A stretch of DNA of 64,000 nucleotides. It comes from Amborella trichopoda. Taxonomy: Eukaryota; Streptophyta; Magnoliopsida; Amborellales; Amborellaceae. The position numbers and the translations under genes were made by a program. The notes under the pieces were generated by a model. The model was not told where the DNA came from and searched no databases. It was given only the letters and a program-made list of their open reading frames with translations. Shown piece after piece: positions 31,619-43,993 of the stretch (positions are counted from its first letter, which is position 1; each line of letters starts with the position of its first letter). The stretch spans positions 830,174-894,173 of the forward strand of contig NW_006499973.1 of NCBI RefSeq assembly GCF_000471905.2. The letters are read 5' to 3'.

Positions 31619-32993
31619 GTGGTAGCAGATGCCTTAAGCAGAAAGCTCGTAGTATCAGTGGCACATCTAATGGTTCGAGAGATGAAATTGTTAGGGGATG
31701 CAGTAGAGTGGCACCCAGTGCCAACCCTTGGCAATGGGGTAGGTATGGCTGCTTGTATAAAGGTGGAGCCACAACTCTTTCAACAAATCCGGATGGCACA
31801 AAAGGAGGATCCCCTGCTCACGAAAATGTTGGAGGAGAAGAAAATAGGAAAGAAATATGATTTCTCTGTGAGCAGCGATGACTTGTTAAAATTCAAGGAT
31901 TGGGTCTGTGTTCCGAATGATGAAAATGTGAAGAGGGCTACTTTAGAAGAAGCGCATCGTTCCCGTTACGTTGTACACTCAGGGAGCACTAAAATGTATT
32001 AAGAACTGAAGAGAACTTTCTGGTGGAATGACATGAAAAGAGAAGTAGCACTGTTTGTTTCTAGGTGTTTGACATGCCAATAAGTGAAAGCTAAGCATCA
32101 GAAACCTGCTGGTTTGTTGCAACCCTTGCCCGTGCCAGAATGGAAATGGGAACATATCACTATGGACTTTATCTCTAGGTTACCTAGAATGGGTGTTGGA
32201 TATGATAGTATTTGGGTCATTGTAGACCGGCTGACCAAGGCTGCCCATTTCTTACTGGTCCGCATAACCTATACCTTGGAGAAATTGGCCTAGATATATA
32301 TTAAAGAGATAGTGAGGTTGCATGGGATACAAGTTAATATCATGTCCGACAGGGACACTAGATTTATCATGAGATTTTGGGCTAGTCTGCAATCAACCTT
32401 AGGGACAAGACTTACTTTTAGCACTGCTTTTCACCCTCAGACCGATGGACAGACAATGAGAACCATTCAGACCCTAGAAGATATACTTAGGGCTTGTGTT
32501 ACTGACTTTAATGAAAGTTGGGATGATCATCTGCCTCTGATAAAAATTGCCTATAACAACAACTTCCAAGCCAGTATTCAGATTGCGCCTTTTGAGGTCC
32601 TGTATAGAAGGAAGTGCAAGTCGCCCATCTGTTGGGATGAGGTTGATGAAATGAGGATTTTAAGACTCGAAATTGTTCAATCGACTTCAGAATAGATTGT
32701 CTTGATTCGTGGAAGGCTCAAAACAACTCAGAGTCGGCAAAATAGTTATGTTGATAATCGAAGGAGAGACCTTGAATTTAAGGTGGGTGATCGAGTTTTC
32801 TTGAAAGTGTCGCCAAATAAGGGCATTATGAGGTTTGAAAAGAAAGGAAATTTGAGCCCCCATTATATTGGACCTTTTGAGATCTTGGAAAAAGTTGAAA
32901 GTGTGGCGTATCAACTTGCCCTACCACCAGAGTTGGTCAACATCCAAAATGTATCCACAATGTCTTTCAAATATCTCTATTGAGAAAGTATCA
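31619..32993 (+). pseudogene. Tekay integrase
   Basis: VADALSRK links RNase H to integrase. The HHCC zinc region is at 31,950-32,090 (HRSRYVVHSGSTKMY, stop, CLTCQ). The core starts WEHITMDFISRLPR (first Asp, 32,164), then MSDRDTRFIMRFW (second Asp, 32,351) and FHPQTDGQTMRTIQTLEDIL. In gypsy integrases the last motif reads DGQSERTIQ with the catalytic Glu; here that Glu is Met. The tail YIGPFEILEKVESVAYQLALPPELVNIQNV is the C-terminal GPF/Y module. Stops at several conserved positions confirm a dead gene. Confidence 0.9.
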
Positions 32994-33046
32994 ACCCGAC
33001 CCATCCCATGTTCTGAATTGTGAGCCAATTTTATTAGAGACGACCT
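32994..33046 (+). pseudogene. Tekay chromodomain linker, 5' side of Tat insertion
   Basis: After the integrase the sequence encodes KYQPDPSHVLNCEPILLETT, the typical segment before the chromodomain, in a frame shifted from the preceding ORF. It ends at the GACCT target site (33,042-33,046). The domain continues at 51,788. Confidence 0.8.
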
Positions 33047-36000
33047 TGTTTGAACGTATTTTTCAGCATCTTGGTCTCTGGTAGGAAGCAGGTCAATAAA
33101 AGACTGTAAACCAATAGAAATTTCTAACAGTCTCATAATGGCCCCAGAATTGGTCAGAATCGTCATTAGCACTTCAAAATACCACTTGCTAAGTTTCATC
33201 ACAATCAGACATGTCTAAGGCAGTAAACACAAAGAAACAATTTCAACAACATTGGTCTCTAGCTCCCTGAAATGGACCCGGTAACTAGAGTCATACTTTT
33301 GGTGTGTCAAACAACTGTGGGACCACCTCCATTAGATCAGACACAGTCGAAAACCCCTATGGCTCAAGTTTCGGTGTAATTGGGCAGTCTAAGACAAAGT
33401 TATGGGTAAAATACCAAAAAGGGGTAGGCCGCACACTATTCCCGTGTGGTCACCCTGCACTAAAACACCATTAAAGGTGGGTGTTTTCACAGTCATGGGC
33501 AGTCACTTTCAGAGCCTACATCTCACTCGTTCCAAGTTGGATCGCTCCTAAATTTGGTGAGCATTTCGTCTCATCAAGAGGAACAATTTGATATGTGTTA
33601 CGCTCCGTAACGACACCCGAGCAGAGAGAAAAACTAATTGAAAGTCACTGATTTGTGAAAGAAGTTGTAGAACATTCAGCAGCAGCATGCCTTGTTCGAG
33701 CAGCCAGATCACGACGCTCGTGTACCCGATCATCATGAAACCAATCGCATTAGTTGTGTGAGGTTCGAGACTATCTCTGGTCTGAACTTCGCATATGATG
33801 AACGGTTGGATTGCACACGCGATGGTGTCAAAGATGCTATAAATTTCGGCAGCTGGATTTCAAGATTTCGGTCAAAAACTCAAGATGACAAAATTTTCAT
33901 CCGAACACGAAATCAAGCTACGTTCGCTGCAACATGATCGTGACGGCATGCTTAGTGTGATTCAATGAAGAAATAAAAAAGAAACATCAAGGAACAAGTA
34001 CACAATCGATCCAAAGTTTTCAAGATTCATCAAAGATTCAAGTCTCATGATCATGGCTAAAAAATAAGAAAACAATAATCTTTCGATCAAACGAGCATTA
34101 GAACGACCTCAGGTTAGCCACAGAAGATCACGCAAGTTCTTGGGCAGCAGCAGGGCCTGTTCTGAAATTCCATACATTGTTAGACAGGGGCAAAACAGTT
34201 CTTTTGTACCCATTTTTAGAATTTCTTTAAATTCAATTAAACTGTAATTATCTTCAATTCTAAGTAGTTTTTAAGCGTACACCCATGTTTTAGCCCAATT
34301 CTATATAACTAGGCACTGCCTCATTGTACAAAGGACAAATTCATTCTTTTTGGATTAATGAATAAAATTCTGATTGTTGCTTGAGCTTGTGGGTATGTCT
34401 TGGAGAGAGAGAGAGGAGAGAGAAGAAAGGGTTCATACTCTTTGGGCAGGTAACTTTCTCTCTCCTCCCCTCTTTCTCTATCCTTACCTCTTTCTCGTCT
34501 TTATCACTTTCACTCTCCTCCCTTATATCTCATCTTTATCTCTCATCCTCTCTTCTCATCTCTATCTCTTTCTCTCTCTTCTTCTCTTTTCTATCTCTTT
34601 CTCTCTCCTTTCTTCTCATCTTTATCTCTTCTCTCTCCTCCTCTCTTCTCATCTTTATCTCTTTCTCTCTCCTCCTATCTTCTCGTCTCTATCCCTCTCT
34701 CTCTCTTTTTCTCATCTCTATCTCCATCTGTCCTCTTCTGTCACAATCGGCGAAGTCTAGAGCCAGTTGGTTCTCTTTTTCTCTTGTCACAGCCGGCGAA
34801 GCCTTGCACCGATTGGTTTTCTCTTTCTTCTGTCACAATCGGTGAAGCTTAGTGCCGGTTAGTATTCTTTTTCTTCTGTCACAACCAGCGAAGCCTAGTG
34901 TTGGTTGGTTTTCTCTCTCTTCTGTCACAACTAGTGAAGCCTAGCACCTAGTGATTCTCTCTTTCTTCTGTCACAACCGATAAAGCCTAGCACAGATTGG
35001 TTTTCTCTCTCCTCTTATGTTAGTCGGTGAAGCCTAGCACCGACTGAATTTCTCTTTCCTCTTCTGTCAATCGGTGAAGCCTAGTGCCGACTGGATTTCT
35101 CTTTCCTCTTCTGTTAGTCGATGAAGCCTAGTGCTGGCTGATTTTCTCTCTCCTCTTCTACCAATCATGAAGCCGAGCACCGGTTAGTTTTCTCCCTCCT
35201 CTTTTGTCAATCGACGAAGCCTAGAGCCGACAGGATTTCTCTCTCCTCTTCTGTCACAGTTGGTGAAGCTTAGCACTGACCGCGTCTCCTCTCTCTTCTC
35301 CCTTATACAACACAGTCGACGAAGCCTAGCGCGAACTGCATTTTCTCTCTCTTTCTTCTTACACAGTCGACAATGCTTAGCCCCGACTGTGCCTTCCTTC
35401 CCTCTCTCCTTTATCCTCTCGTCTTTCATACTCTTCTCTTCCTTTCTTAGCTCTCCTTCTTTCTTTCCCTTCTTCTCTTCTTATTCTTTCCTCATAGCCT
35501 TAATTCTGCCACTCCTTTGTTTGACTAAGAGGGATTGAGGTTCGCCTCTTATGATAGTCATGTTGTCTAGCCGTAATGTTGTTGTTCCAGGATTACTTGG
35601 CCCGCTTTATTTCCACGACAGACTGACCATCGTGCCTAGCTAGTCGGTATTGATAATGACGTCTAGTAGTAAACTTGTGAGCCGATCTTAGTTATTGAGG
35701 CGTTTTTCTACCACGTCAGAACAATTATCCACCAACCTAGTCACTGCTCTGATCCTCTCGCTTAGTCGAATTCTTCTCTCCCCCTTCTTTCTTCTCTTCT
35801 TCTTTTTGAATTCGCATGCTTGTGTAAAGGGTGAGGTCTGACCCACCTGTCTTATCACCTTTGCCATGTATGTGTGTGATTGTAGAAAATAAGAAAAATA
35901 CAAGCCAAGGGAGGCCATTCCGAACCAGTTTTATTACTAAGGGGCTTTCTTCGTGATCTAAGAGGGTGCCCACACGAGTCAGCCTGAGTAAGTCCCAAAC

Positions 36001-36166
36001 CCACCTTTAAATTCCTCTCTCACCGGTTGGTAACACCTACCCACGTTCTCGAACAAGGTTCTCAAGAGAGCGATCTCAAAAACGTCATGGGTCTTCCCTC
36101 GAAACCTGAGACGCGCGCCGCTCGATCCCCAAAGGATCCGGAGGGTGAGATCGAGGAACTTAACCA
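33047..36166 (+). repeat. Tat 5' LTR (3,120 bp)
   Basis: Starts TGTTTGAACG and ends CTTAACCA. Within it: a TATA-like TATATAAC at 34,303 followed ~55 bp later by AATGAATAAAATTC (possible polyadenylation signal, 34,358), the usual promoter/R layout; a CT-rich tract (34,455-34,740); then a tandem array of ~55-60-bp units (34,741-35,400). By eye roughly one base in ten differs from the 3' LTR in the first 180 bp, so the insertion is old. Confidence 0.92.
34741..35400. repeat. Tandem ~55-60-bp units in the Tat LTR
   Basis: About eleven degenerate copies of a unit reading TTCTGTCACAACCGGCGAAG then CCTAGCACCGGTTGGTTTTC then TCTCTC. The same array, somewhat shorter, is in the 3' LTR (50,483-51,000). 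The GCACCGGTTG/CAACCGGxG pair makes each unit partly palindromic. Confidence 0.85.
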
Positions 36167-36169
36167 GCT

Positions 36170-36187
36170 TGGCAACTCCACTGGGGA
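36170..36187 (+). promoter_or_regulatory. Tat primer binding site
   Basis: TGGCAACTCCACTGGGGA lies three bases after the LTR end. It resembles the tRNA-Arg-type primer site (TGGCGACTCC…TGGGGA) I recall for Tat/Ogre elements; the tRNA assignment is from memory. Confidence 0.65.
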
Positions 36188-37634
36188 CTTATTACCCTTT
36201 AGTCGGATCGTTCTTGTTTGGCTAGTTTCTTCCTTTACTATCTGCTTTCACCATCTCACATTTTATTATGGCTTGCGGGTTCTGTAACCCATTTATCCGG
36301 ATCGGAGATTTTCTTATCCCTGTATTCGAGAGTGTCCCTAGGGAACAAGTTCCTTCAACTTCATTCCCAACCATCCTCTTGAGCAATGACCTCGTGTCTA
36401 GCTGTCAGGTCTTAACTTGAACCGGTGTGAGGTGGGACCAAAAAATCCCTCACTCCCCATCTCCTCGCTCTGGTGGAAACTCTACCAAGGCGCCCTGCAC
36501 CGGCAACACTTCTGTTGCCCCACACAACATGCACCCAGCCATAGGCAAGTCACTTGCTGGTCGTGTTTCTGAGGTACACCGGAAGGCTGCTCAGTCCCGT
36601 TCTGCAAAAGGCAAACAAGATATCGATGCTTCTGTGGGTCACCATAGGGCTACCCCCCATATTTCTGCACCATTACTCTCTATCCCTAGAGGCTCAACAT
36701 GTTGAGGTGGAAACCCCACGGTCTCCATCCCTCACACGCACCACAAGGCTCGTGGGTTACCCACTTGAGCCACACCACGGGTCAACCCCTCTATTATCTC
36801 GAGTCCGTGTTCAAGATCGAACCTTCTAAAGCCAAGTCCTGCACATGCTACTCATATGCATCTCACTGCTCGGGGCAATGCCATTGCCATGCCAACCCTA
36901 GTACACAGGAGACGACCTCCTTGTCCTCCTACTCTGCACGCACAAGCATGCCCTGTAAGGGACAAGCCTACACATGTTCTCTTAAAGACACTTGCCATAC
37001 CACTTGCTCGAGCCCGGGTTGACCCTCAGGTCACCCATGACCCTTCTTCAAGTGGCGCGCACACATCGCCATCACAGATGCCCTCTCGCCCTCGACTCAA
37101 GCCTCCTTATGAGTCAACCCTGCCCCAGCCCACTCTTTATTATCGAGCAAGCACCTTCAGCCTTGGTACTCGAACGTTTTCCCTAAGAGTACCATTGTGA
37201 ACCAGCCCCGTCACTTTGGTCGTGTCTCTTGAGCCCACAAGCGACCTCGGGGCATCGACCTGATGGAAGATCGAGTTCTTCATCCTCCCCGGCCCAAGAT
37301 GACTCTAGCTCCTGACCCTCATCCATTGCCACACTTGATGGAGATAGCTCTCTCCTGTGCAAGAAGAGCGGACCAGCCACGACCTAGATCAAAGTTTTAA
37401 CGCGAGGTCCATCAAAGCCTCAAGGCTAAACGCGATAGAGGTCTGCAAATTTTGACTAGGAGGTGATCAAGGCGGTCAAAACAACCAATTCTGACGACCC
37501 TCTTTACCTGAATCCCTTTTCAGATGATGAAGCTTGAAGAAGAACTCTATGAGCCTTGTGTTGTGGTTACTGTTGTAGAAAAAGACCCAACCGCTCAGCA
37601 ACCACGGTTCCAAGATCTTTGAGAACCGATCCAA
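36188..37634 (+). other. Tat leader between primer site and gag
   Basis: C-rich sequence unlike its AT-rich surroundings, with several overlapping open frames of 60-115 codons (36,427-37,200) in all three plus frames. No domain is recognisable and the frames overlap each other. Some Ogre-type elements have an extra ORF ahead of gag, so a decayed ORF1 is possible but not shown. Confidence 0.5.
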
Positions 37635-38603
37635 ATGCGATCAGCATATAAGAGTCAAGTTCAGTCAGAGCATGCTGCCCTGCTGACTGACTTACCACGT
37701 ACGACCCGTCAAGTTTGCAAGCCCTCTGTTGCCACTAACGTCGACCTCCATAGTGAAATGGTCAGCGTAATGGTCATAAGTGAGCCCGGTGATGCACATG
37801 AAGAGCGCATGAACAAGTTTGAGGATATGGTGCGCCCGATGATGGAAAAGATCTATCGTATTGATGCCGCATGCCAGTCAGCTAACCATGAGGTCAATTC
37901 CCATCACTCTGATGGTGCACCTCCACGGCAGTCCCCTCCTTCTACCTCACAGAAAAATTATGTCCCTCATCCCATCTCTCAGATAGACATTGATGCTCTG
38001 GTCACCCATAGCCTAAAGAACAGACAAATCCTGAGGATACAGGGCACAATGCCTTATCAAAAGCCATACCCCTCGTATATTGATCAGGTCCTGTTTCCCT
38101 CAAATTATAAGAAAGGGAAGCTTCCTTTATTCAATGGAACCACATCCCCAAACCAGCATATTGCCCACTTCTAGGTAGCATGTCGAGAAACAGCGGCTGA
38201 TGGGAGGCTTCTTCTCCTACAGGTCATTGAAACCCTCGATGGCCCAGCATTTCAATGGTATGCCTGAGTTCTTCCAAACTTAGTGCATACGTGGGAGGAG
38301 ATGGAGAAACTATTTTATCAATGCTTCTATGAGGTCGAAAGAGAGGTTCAAACCATCGAACTTCTCACCCTGACTCAAGACCCCAATGAGCCCGTAGATC
38401 AGTTCATATCAAGATGGAGAAACTGGGCTTCCTACCATCATAATCCTATGCCTGAGATGGAAGCAGTCCAAACTTGCGTGCGGAACATGCGACTCGAGAT
38501 CGCTCTACATGTTGAGGCCTCTAATCCGACCTCCATGTCAGAGCTGATCTCTAAATCAGTCTGCATAGAAAGTCTATCACGCTACCATGGTGCTACACGA
38601 TAA
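37635..38603 (+). pseudogene. Tat gag (capsid region)
   Basis: Two open stretches (37,635-38,174 and 38,283-38,603) form one gag. The first ends PSNYKKGKLPLFNGTTSPNQ then stop; the linking sequence reads DGRLLLLQVIETLDGPAFQWYA; the second reads TWEEMEKLFYQCFYEVER, DPNEPVDQFISRWRNWASY and ELISKSVCIE. This is the Retrotrans_gag pattern (…LxGxAxxWYxxL…W..L…F…F). At least two stops separate the parts. In intact elements this protein forms the particle. Confidence 0.82.
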
Positions 38604-38942
38604 CCATCTACAAGTTCAGCAAACAACCGGGGCAATGGTAGCTCTCGAAATAACACACGGGGCAGCCAACAGAAAGGGATAATTAGTGTAACTGTCATGG
38701 TCACTGATTCAAAGAAGTCTCCCTCCCAAACTTTGGACCTCTCTAAAGGGGTAAGCACAGCAAAGGTAATACCCCAAGCTGTAAGCACAACAAAGGTAAG
38801 ACCCCAGGCTGGCAAGCAACAACATTCGTACAATTAGGTACCTCCACCAACCAATCTTGATCGGGGTGATTATTTCACCAGGCAGAGGAACAAGGTCTAC
38901 CCCTGCGAGAAGGAATGGGTCCCTACGCTGTTTTGGTTATTA

Positions 38943-40199
38943 TTGGAACAGAATATGATCCAGCTTCTAGAAACTAAGTTCCCTGAGCAACCTGGCCTTG
39001 ACACTCAGGTGAATTATTGTGCCTACTATCGGAGGATCAATCATCCTACAGATGATTACTACATGCTGAAGGATATCATCGAGGCCCTGATTCTGAAAGG
39101 ACAAATAAAGCTTGAAGACTTAAAGAAGGCCTTTGGAGCAGTCGAAGCCTCTTATGCTGTAACTATCTAAGAGGAAGACAAAATGCTTAATATCCTTTAC
39201 GCCTTCCTCATTATAATGCTTTAGGAAGGCATAATCACATTGAAACAAGCAAGGAAACCTCGTCGCCTTGCTAAGAGGACTGAAGATCGTTGGTGCCCAT
39301 ACCATCAGATAAGAGGCCATTACCTATCAGAATGCACAAGTTTCCTCGATATATTCATAAAGAAAATGGGGGAGTGTCAGGAGTTTTACAATCTCCCTGT
39401 AAGTGACCCCCAAGTCACTTCTCCATCAGGGCAAGGAGATATCCCAAAGCAGGACCTTCTTATCAATGATTTAGACTCTGCGAAATCCTCGATTCCCAGC
39501 CATGGATAGTCTACCATTGCTGAAGCAAACTCAAGTCTTTAAGGCAAGAAACAGTTGGCCAAGCTAGGGTTGTTCACCAGCTCAGCGAGATGAATCAAAC
39601 ATCACCTCAAAAAACAAGAAAAGGATGGGCACCAAGGGCTATTCGTCGAAGAAACAAGACTGCTCAAACCGCAGTTGAGCAGGAATTTCTCAGGCCCCTT
39701 CGTCCACTGCCAACTTTACTGGACTTCATCCCTGGTATGATCCTTCTTCCTTCTTCATCCTGTCAAGACAACGTCCCTGTGCCATCTCCCACTCAACATA
39801 TGTCCAATGAGGGTGACGACGTTAAAAGCACTCCCGAACGGTGTAAGCAAGGGAAAGACCTAAAAGACCCTCTGCAACCATCCAACCCTGGTGATGACAT
39901 AAGAAGCTGCCTAGATCTGTCTGACGAGGGGAACGACCTTAAAAGTCCCCCACCTTTTAATCCTTCTCCTCCTTATGCTCTTGCTTTTCATTCTCGCTTT
40001 TCTATGTCCCCTGCAGATACAATCTTGATATGTCCAGACTTCATGGCTCTCGATCGAGAATTTAAAGGAATCAATATAAGCAGGACGTAGCAGAAATGAT
40101 TGAGAAAGACCCTCGCACAAGCAGCATGATTCCTAATAATTGCTGATGCGGCTACCTTCTTCAAAGAAGCACAAGAAGGTGAAGCCAAATAACCCCAGT
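38943..40199 (+). pseudogene. Tat gag C-terminus and linker; protease not recognised
   Basis: YCAYYRRINHPTDDYYMLKDIIEALI (39,019-39,105) and WCPYHQIRGHYLSECTSFLD (39,292-39,350) look like the C-x-x-H-x-x-x-x-H-x-x-C motifs that close Tat gag. A long Pro/Ser/Asp-rich stretch follows (39,590-40,090) with loosely repeated GDDxKS words. I could not find the Asp-Ser/Thr-Gly of a protease between here and the RT; it may be decayed beyond recognition. Confidence 0.65.
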
Positions 40200-40319
40200 G
40201 GCCCCCTAAGCCTAACTTTGAGCAGAGACTAAGAGAGTCAAGAGGGCAAAGTTTCTACACTCAGGAGGCTTGCCACATGATGCAAGTCTCTAAAGGACCA
40301 GCCGGCTCGGAGCAAACAC

Positions 40320-41643
40320 TCTAGGCATTCATACGAATACCATGTGACTAGTACGATGACACTCTTGACATCATTATCACTGAACCTCAATTTTCCTTTA
40401 ACTTTCGAGATAAGTCTCTCCAACCTGACGTGTTTTCCACTTTTGAGGTTGATCTTTCCGTCACTCGGTTTGAGAAAGGTGTAGAGATTATGATCCACTC
40501 TGGACCTCTATCAGAGGTAGAAATGTCAAGATCATGGGTCTCTGCACTTGAGGTCGATCGAAATATTTCTGAAAGCGTTGATGAAGAGTTGCAAGAGGCT
40601 CCAGAATAATGGGAAGAAGTTGGTCAGGCCACAGCTGACAAACTCGAGGAAATAAATTTTGGAGACGAAGCGGATCTCAGACCCACTTTCATTTCAGGGA
40701 AAATGTCTCCAAAAGAGAAAGAAGATTTCACTACTTTCTTGAAAGAAAACTGAGACGTCTTTGCTTGGCACTATCATGCGATGCCCGGTTTAGACCCTTA
40801 AGTAGTTGTTCACCATCTCGACATCGATCTGACTATCAAACCCGTCAAACAGAAATCGAGAAGGTTCAGGCCTGACGTCGAGATACAGATAGACGCTGAG
40901 GTGACCAAACTCAAATGAGCAGGGTTTTTTCGCGAAGTCAAGTACCCGAAATGGCTAGCAAATGTTGTTCCAGTAAAGAAGAAGAATGATCAAATCAGAG
41001 TGTGTATTGACTTTCGCGTTTTGAATATCGCTTGTCCTAAGGATGACTTCCCGTTGCCATTTACTGAGATGCTCATCGACTCTACAACTCACTGTCAAAT
41101 ATTTTCCTTCATGAATGGATACTCCGAGTATAATCAGATAAGGATGGCGCCCGAAGATGAAGAGGCCACTGCATTCCTAACTCCAAAAGGGGTTTTATGT
41201 TACACAATGATGCCTTTTGGATTAAAGAATGTTGGTGCCACATACCAGAGAGTAATGACGACCATTTTCAAAGACATGATGCACAAAGAGGTGGAGTGTT
41301 ATGTAGATGACTTGGTGGTAAAATCTGAAGAAAATGATGATCACATGAGAGACCTTGAAAAGGTATTCAAACGGTTGCGCCTTCATCTACTAAAAATGAA
41401 CCCGTGAAATGCGCTTTTGGCATGCGCTCCAGAAAATTCTTGGGGTTCATCATCAGACATCAAGGCCTTGAATTTGAGCCAGTCAAGATCAAGGAAATCC
41501 AAGAAATGTCGTCATTGACTACACTTCGAGAACTGTACTCTCTTCAAGGGCAGCTGACATACATTTGCAAGTTCATCTCAAACTTCTCAAGTTGCTGTAA
41601 ACCCTTTACACACCTGCTAAAGAAAGATACCACATTCATCTAG
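40320..41643 (+). pseudogene. Tat reverse transcriptase
   Basis: FAWHYHAMPGLDP with a stop, HHLDIDLTIKPVKQKSRRF, WLANVVPVKKKNDQIRVCIDFRVLNIACPKDDFPLPF, FMNGYSEYNQIRMAPEDEE, YTMMPFGLKNVGATYQRVM and the catalytic Tyr-Val-Asp-Asp at 41,300-41,311. A frameshift at about 41,400 moves the thumb/connection segment (KFLGFIIRHQGLEFEPVKI) to another frame. The part from 41,000 to 41,400 is open for 135 codons. It synthesised element cDNA when intact. Confidence 0.9.
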
Positions 41644-41700
41644 GATGAAGCATGTCAAGTAGCCCTTGACGACATCAAGCATTATTTACTAAACCATTCA

Positions 41701-42150
41701 GTGCTCTCTACACCAGTATTGGGAAAACCCCTCATTCTATATGTGTCTACTTTGGACGAGTCAATCGGAGCATTGTTGGCACAAAACAATGAAGAGGGAA
41801 AAGAAATTGCATTATATTACCTCAGCAGCAAAATGCAAGGGGCCGAGAAGAATTATCCCACTAATGAGAAGATGTGTCTAGCCCTGATCTTCGAAGTACA
41901 AAAACTCTGCCATTACTTGCTTGGTCATGAATTGAAACTTATCTCGAAAGCTGATCGTGTAAAGTTTCTCATGACATGCCCATGCATGTCGGGACGCCTT
42001 GCTAAGTGGGCATTATTGCTGATGGAATTCGACATCACGTATGTCCTGCAAAAGGCCATCAAGGGCCAGGCCTTGGCTGAATTTTTCGCAACACACCCCG
42101 TACCTGCAGAATCTCCTCTATCAAGCAACGCCCCTGATGAAGAAGTATTA
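41701..42150 (+). pseudogene. Tat RNase H (retroviral type)
   Basis: Open stretch: KPLILYVSTLDESIGALLAQ, IALYYLSSKMQGAEKNYPTNEKMCLAL (Glu), HELKLISKADRVKFLM and GRLAKWALLLMEFDITYV. This is the first RNase H and connection of the Tat pol. The position that is usually Asp in LYL/VxATD is Ser-Thr-Leu-Asp here; such variation is common in Tat elements. Confidence 0.85.
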
Positions 42151-42590
42151 TGGTTGACCTTACTCTTGTGTGGGAATTGTACTTCGACAGAGCATTCCAA
42201 TCGAACTGAGGAGGTGTCGGAGTAGTGTTCTTGACACTGAGAGGAGGAATATTGCCACTTTCTTTCTCTCTTGCTCAAGCCTGTTCTCATAATGAGGCAG
42301 AATATTAAGCCCTTATAATCGGATTAGAGATAGCCTTCGATCTCAACTTGGAGCAGCTCAAGATCTATGGTGACTCTGAGTTGGTTATCTGACAACTCAA
42401 AGGAATTTATGATGTGAAAAAAGACACTCTCATGCCTTACCACGATACTGCAAAATTGTATATGGCTCTGTTTGAGGACATGTCCCTGAGTCACATCTCC
42501 AAGAAGGCTAAACTCGCAAGCTGACGCACTTGCGAAACTCAATGCTACAATTCAGTTATCCTCATCAGGGCCCACGCTTGTATGGGTTGC
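42151..42590 (+). pseudogene. Second, archaeal-type RNase H (aRNH) of Tat
   Basis: Across frame shifts: WELYFDRAFQSN (Asp), GVGVVFLTLRGGILPLSFSLAQACSHNEAEY (Glu), GLEIAFDLNLEQLKIYGDSELVI (Asp), then stop and KLASDALAKLNAT in another frame. A second RNase H between the first RNase H and integrase is a described hallmark of the Tat lineage. Stops interrupt it at 42,309 and 42,388, so it is inactive. Confidence 0.82.
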
Positions 42591-42859
42591 ATAATGGAGA
42601 CACATCGAACTAAGACCTGAGGTCGATGCGGATGACGAGAGAAATATTTTCCCCCTCCTTATCTATTTGGAGACCAAGCAATAGCACAGAGTCAAGGAGC
42701 TAAGGGTTAGAATCAGGAACCAGAATTCTTTGACCCAATGTGTGCAGAAATTGAGTAGGTAGAAGATTGGAGAGAACCCATCACCAGTTTCCTAAAACAT
42801 AGCAGGCTCCCGAAAGATCATACTGAATGCAACAACATATGTTGAATGTCTACCAAGTA

Positions 42860-43993
42860 TACTCTCCTTGAAGGAGATGCTCTCTTCAAACAGTTGTTTG
42901 ACGCATTCTTCTTAGATGCGTTGATATCCAAGAAGCAAATAAGGTGTTAGAAGAAGTCCACTCAGGCATTTGTGGACTACACCAGTCCGGTCCTAAGCTC
43001 TATGAACAAATATGTAGGTTGGGTTACTATTGGCCTTCCATGATTGTCGATTCTTTAAGCTATGCTAAAAAGTGCCAAGTATGCCAAATACACTCCAGCC
43101 TGGTCCACCAGCCTTCAAAGCCTTTACACCCTAGGGATACATCATGGCCCTTCTCACAATAGGGGTATAGACATCATAGGGCCTATTGACCCTCCTTCCA
43201 CAATGGGCCATGTTTTTATCCTAGCTGCAACATATTATTTCTCTAAGTGGGCTGAAGCGGGTCCCCCTTAATCAAGTTCCGGGGACAACGGTGGCCTACT
43301 TTGTTCGACATCATATCATTTATCAATTTGGGGTGCCTGACTAGATTATATTTGACAATGGTCCTCAATTTAAGAGTCATCACATCGATCGCTTGGTTAA
43401 CCAATTCGGTTTCGAATGGAGGTACTCAACTGTGTACCACCCATGAGTGAATGGATTAGCTAAGGCTTTTAATAAGACTCTATGCAATGTTCTAAGAAAG
43501 TCAGTATAAAAAACAAGGAAGAGCTGGCATGAGAAGCTTCTTGAATCCCTATGGACTTATCGCACTACTACGCGAAATGCTACTGATTCCACTCCTTATT
43601 CTTTGGTTTATGGGGGTGAACCAGTTTTACCTCTTGAAATACAAACCCCTTCACTGCGAGTCGTTATTCACCAAGGAATAACCGAAGACGAAAGAGTTAA
43701 GCTCCGGTATCAAGAATTGGATGCACTCGATGGAAAGAGGTTAGAGGCTTAGCAGAGCCTTGAACTCAACCAAGGGAGAATGAAGAGGGCTTTCGACAAG
43801 TCTGTCAAAGTCCGCTCATTCACCCGCGGTGATCTAGTCTTAGATTTCAAAAGCCCTATTGTTATGCACGGCCGGCGTAAAGGGAAGTTTGAGCCTAAGT
43901 GGGAAGGTCCCTTTATAATAAACTGACACATCCTGAAGGACGAGAAGTAATGCCCCCTATTAATGGACGATTCTTAAAGGAGTACTATCCATA
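42860..43993 (+). pseudogene. Tat integrase
   Basis: The zinc region reads LEEVHSGICGLHQSGPKL then CRLGYYWPSMIVDSLSYAKKCQVCQIHS (H…H…C..C, 42,946-43,095). The core follows: GIDIIGPIDP (first Asp, 43,169), VFILAATYYFSKWAEA, FDNGPQFKSHHID (second Asp, 43,350) and YHP, stop, VNGLAKAFNKTLCN where the catalytic Glu (normally NGxAExxNK) appears as Lys. The C-terminal GKFEPKWEGPF motif is at 43,880. It ends with NGRFLKEYYP and a stop near 43,993, in a frame shifted near 43,935. Confidence 0.85.

Noticed and set aside
34374..34845. Two overlapping open frames of 128 and 154 codons
   Set aside because: They read the CT-rich tract of the Tat LTR in two frames at once (Ser-Leu-Ser-Leu). The same tract gives frames at 50,072-50,593 in the other LTR. 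Not genes.
36427..37200. Overlapping plus-strand frames of 64-114 codons in the Tat leader
   Set aside because: Open in several frames because the sequence is C-rich and stop-poor. No recognised domain. Kept only as a possible decayed ORF1.
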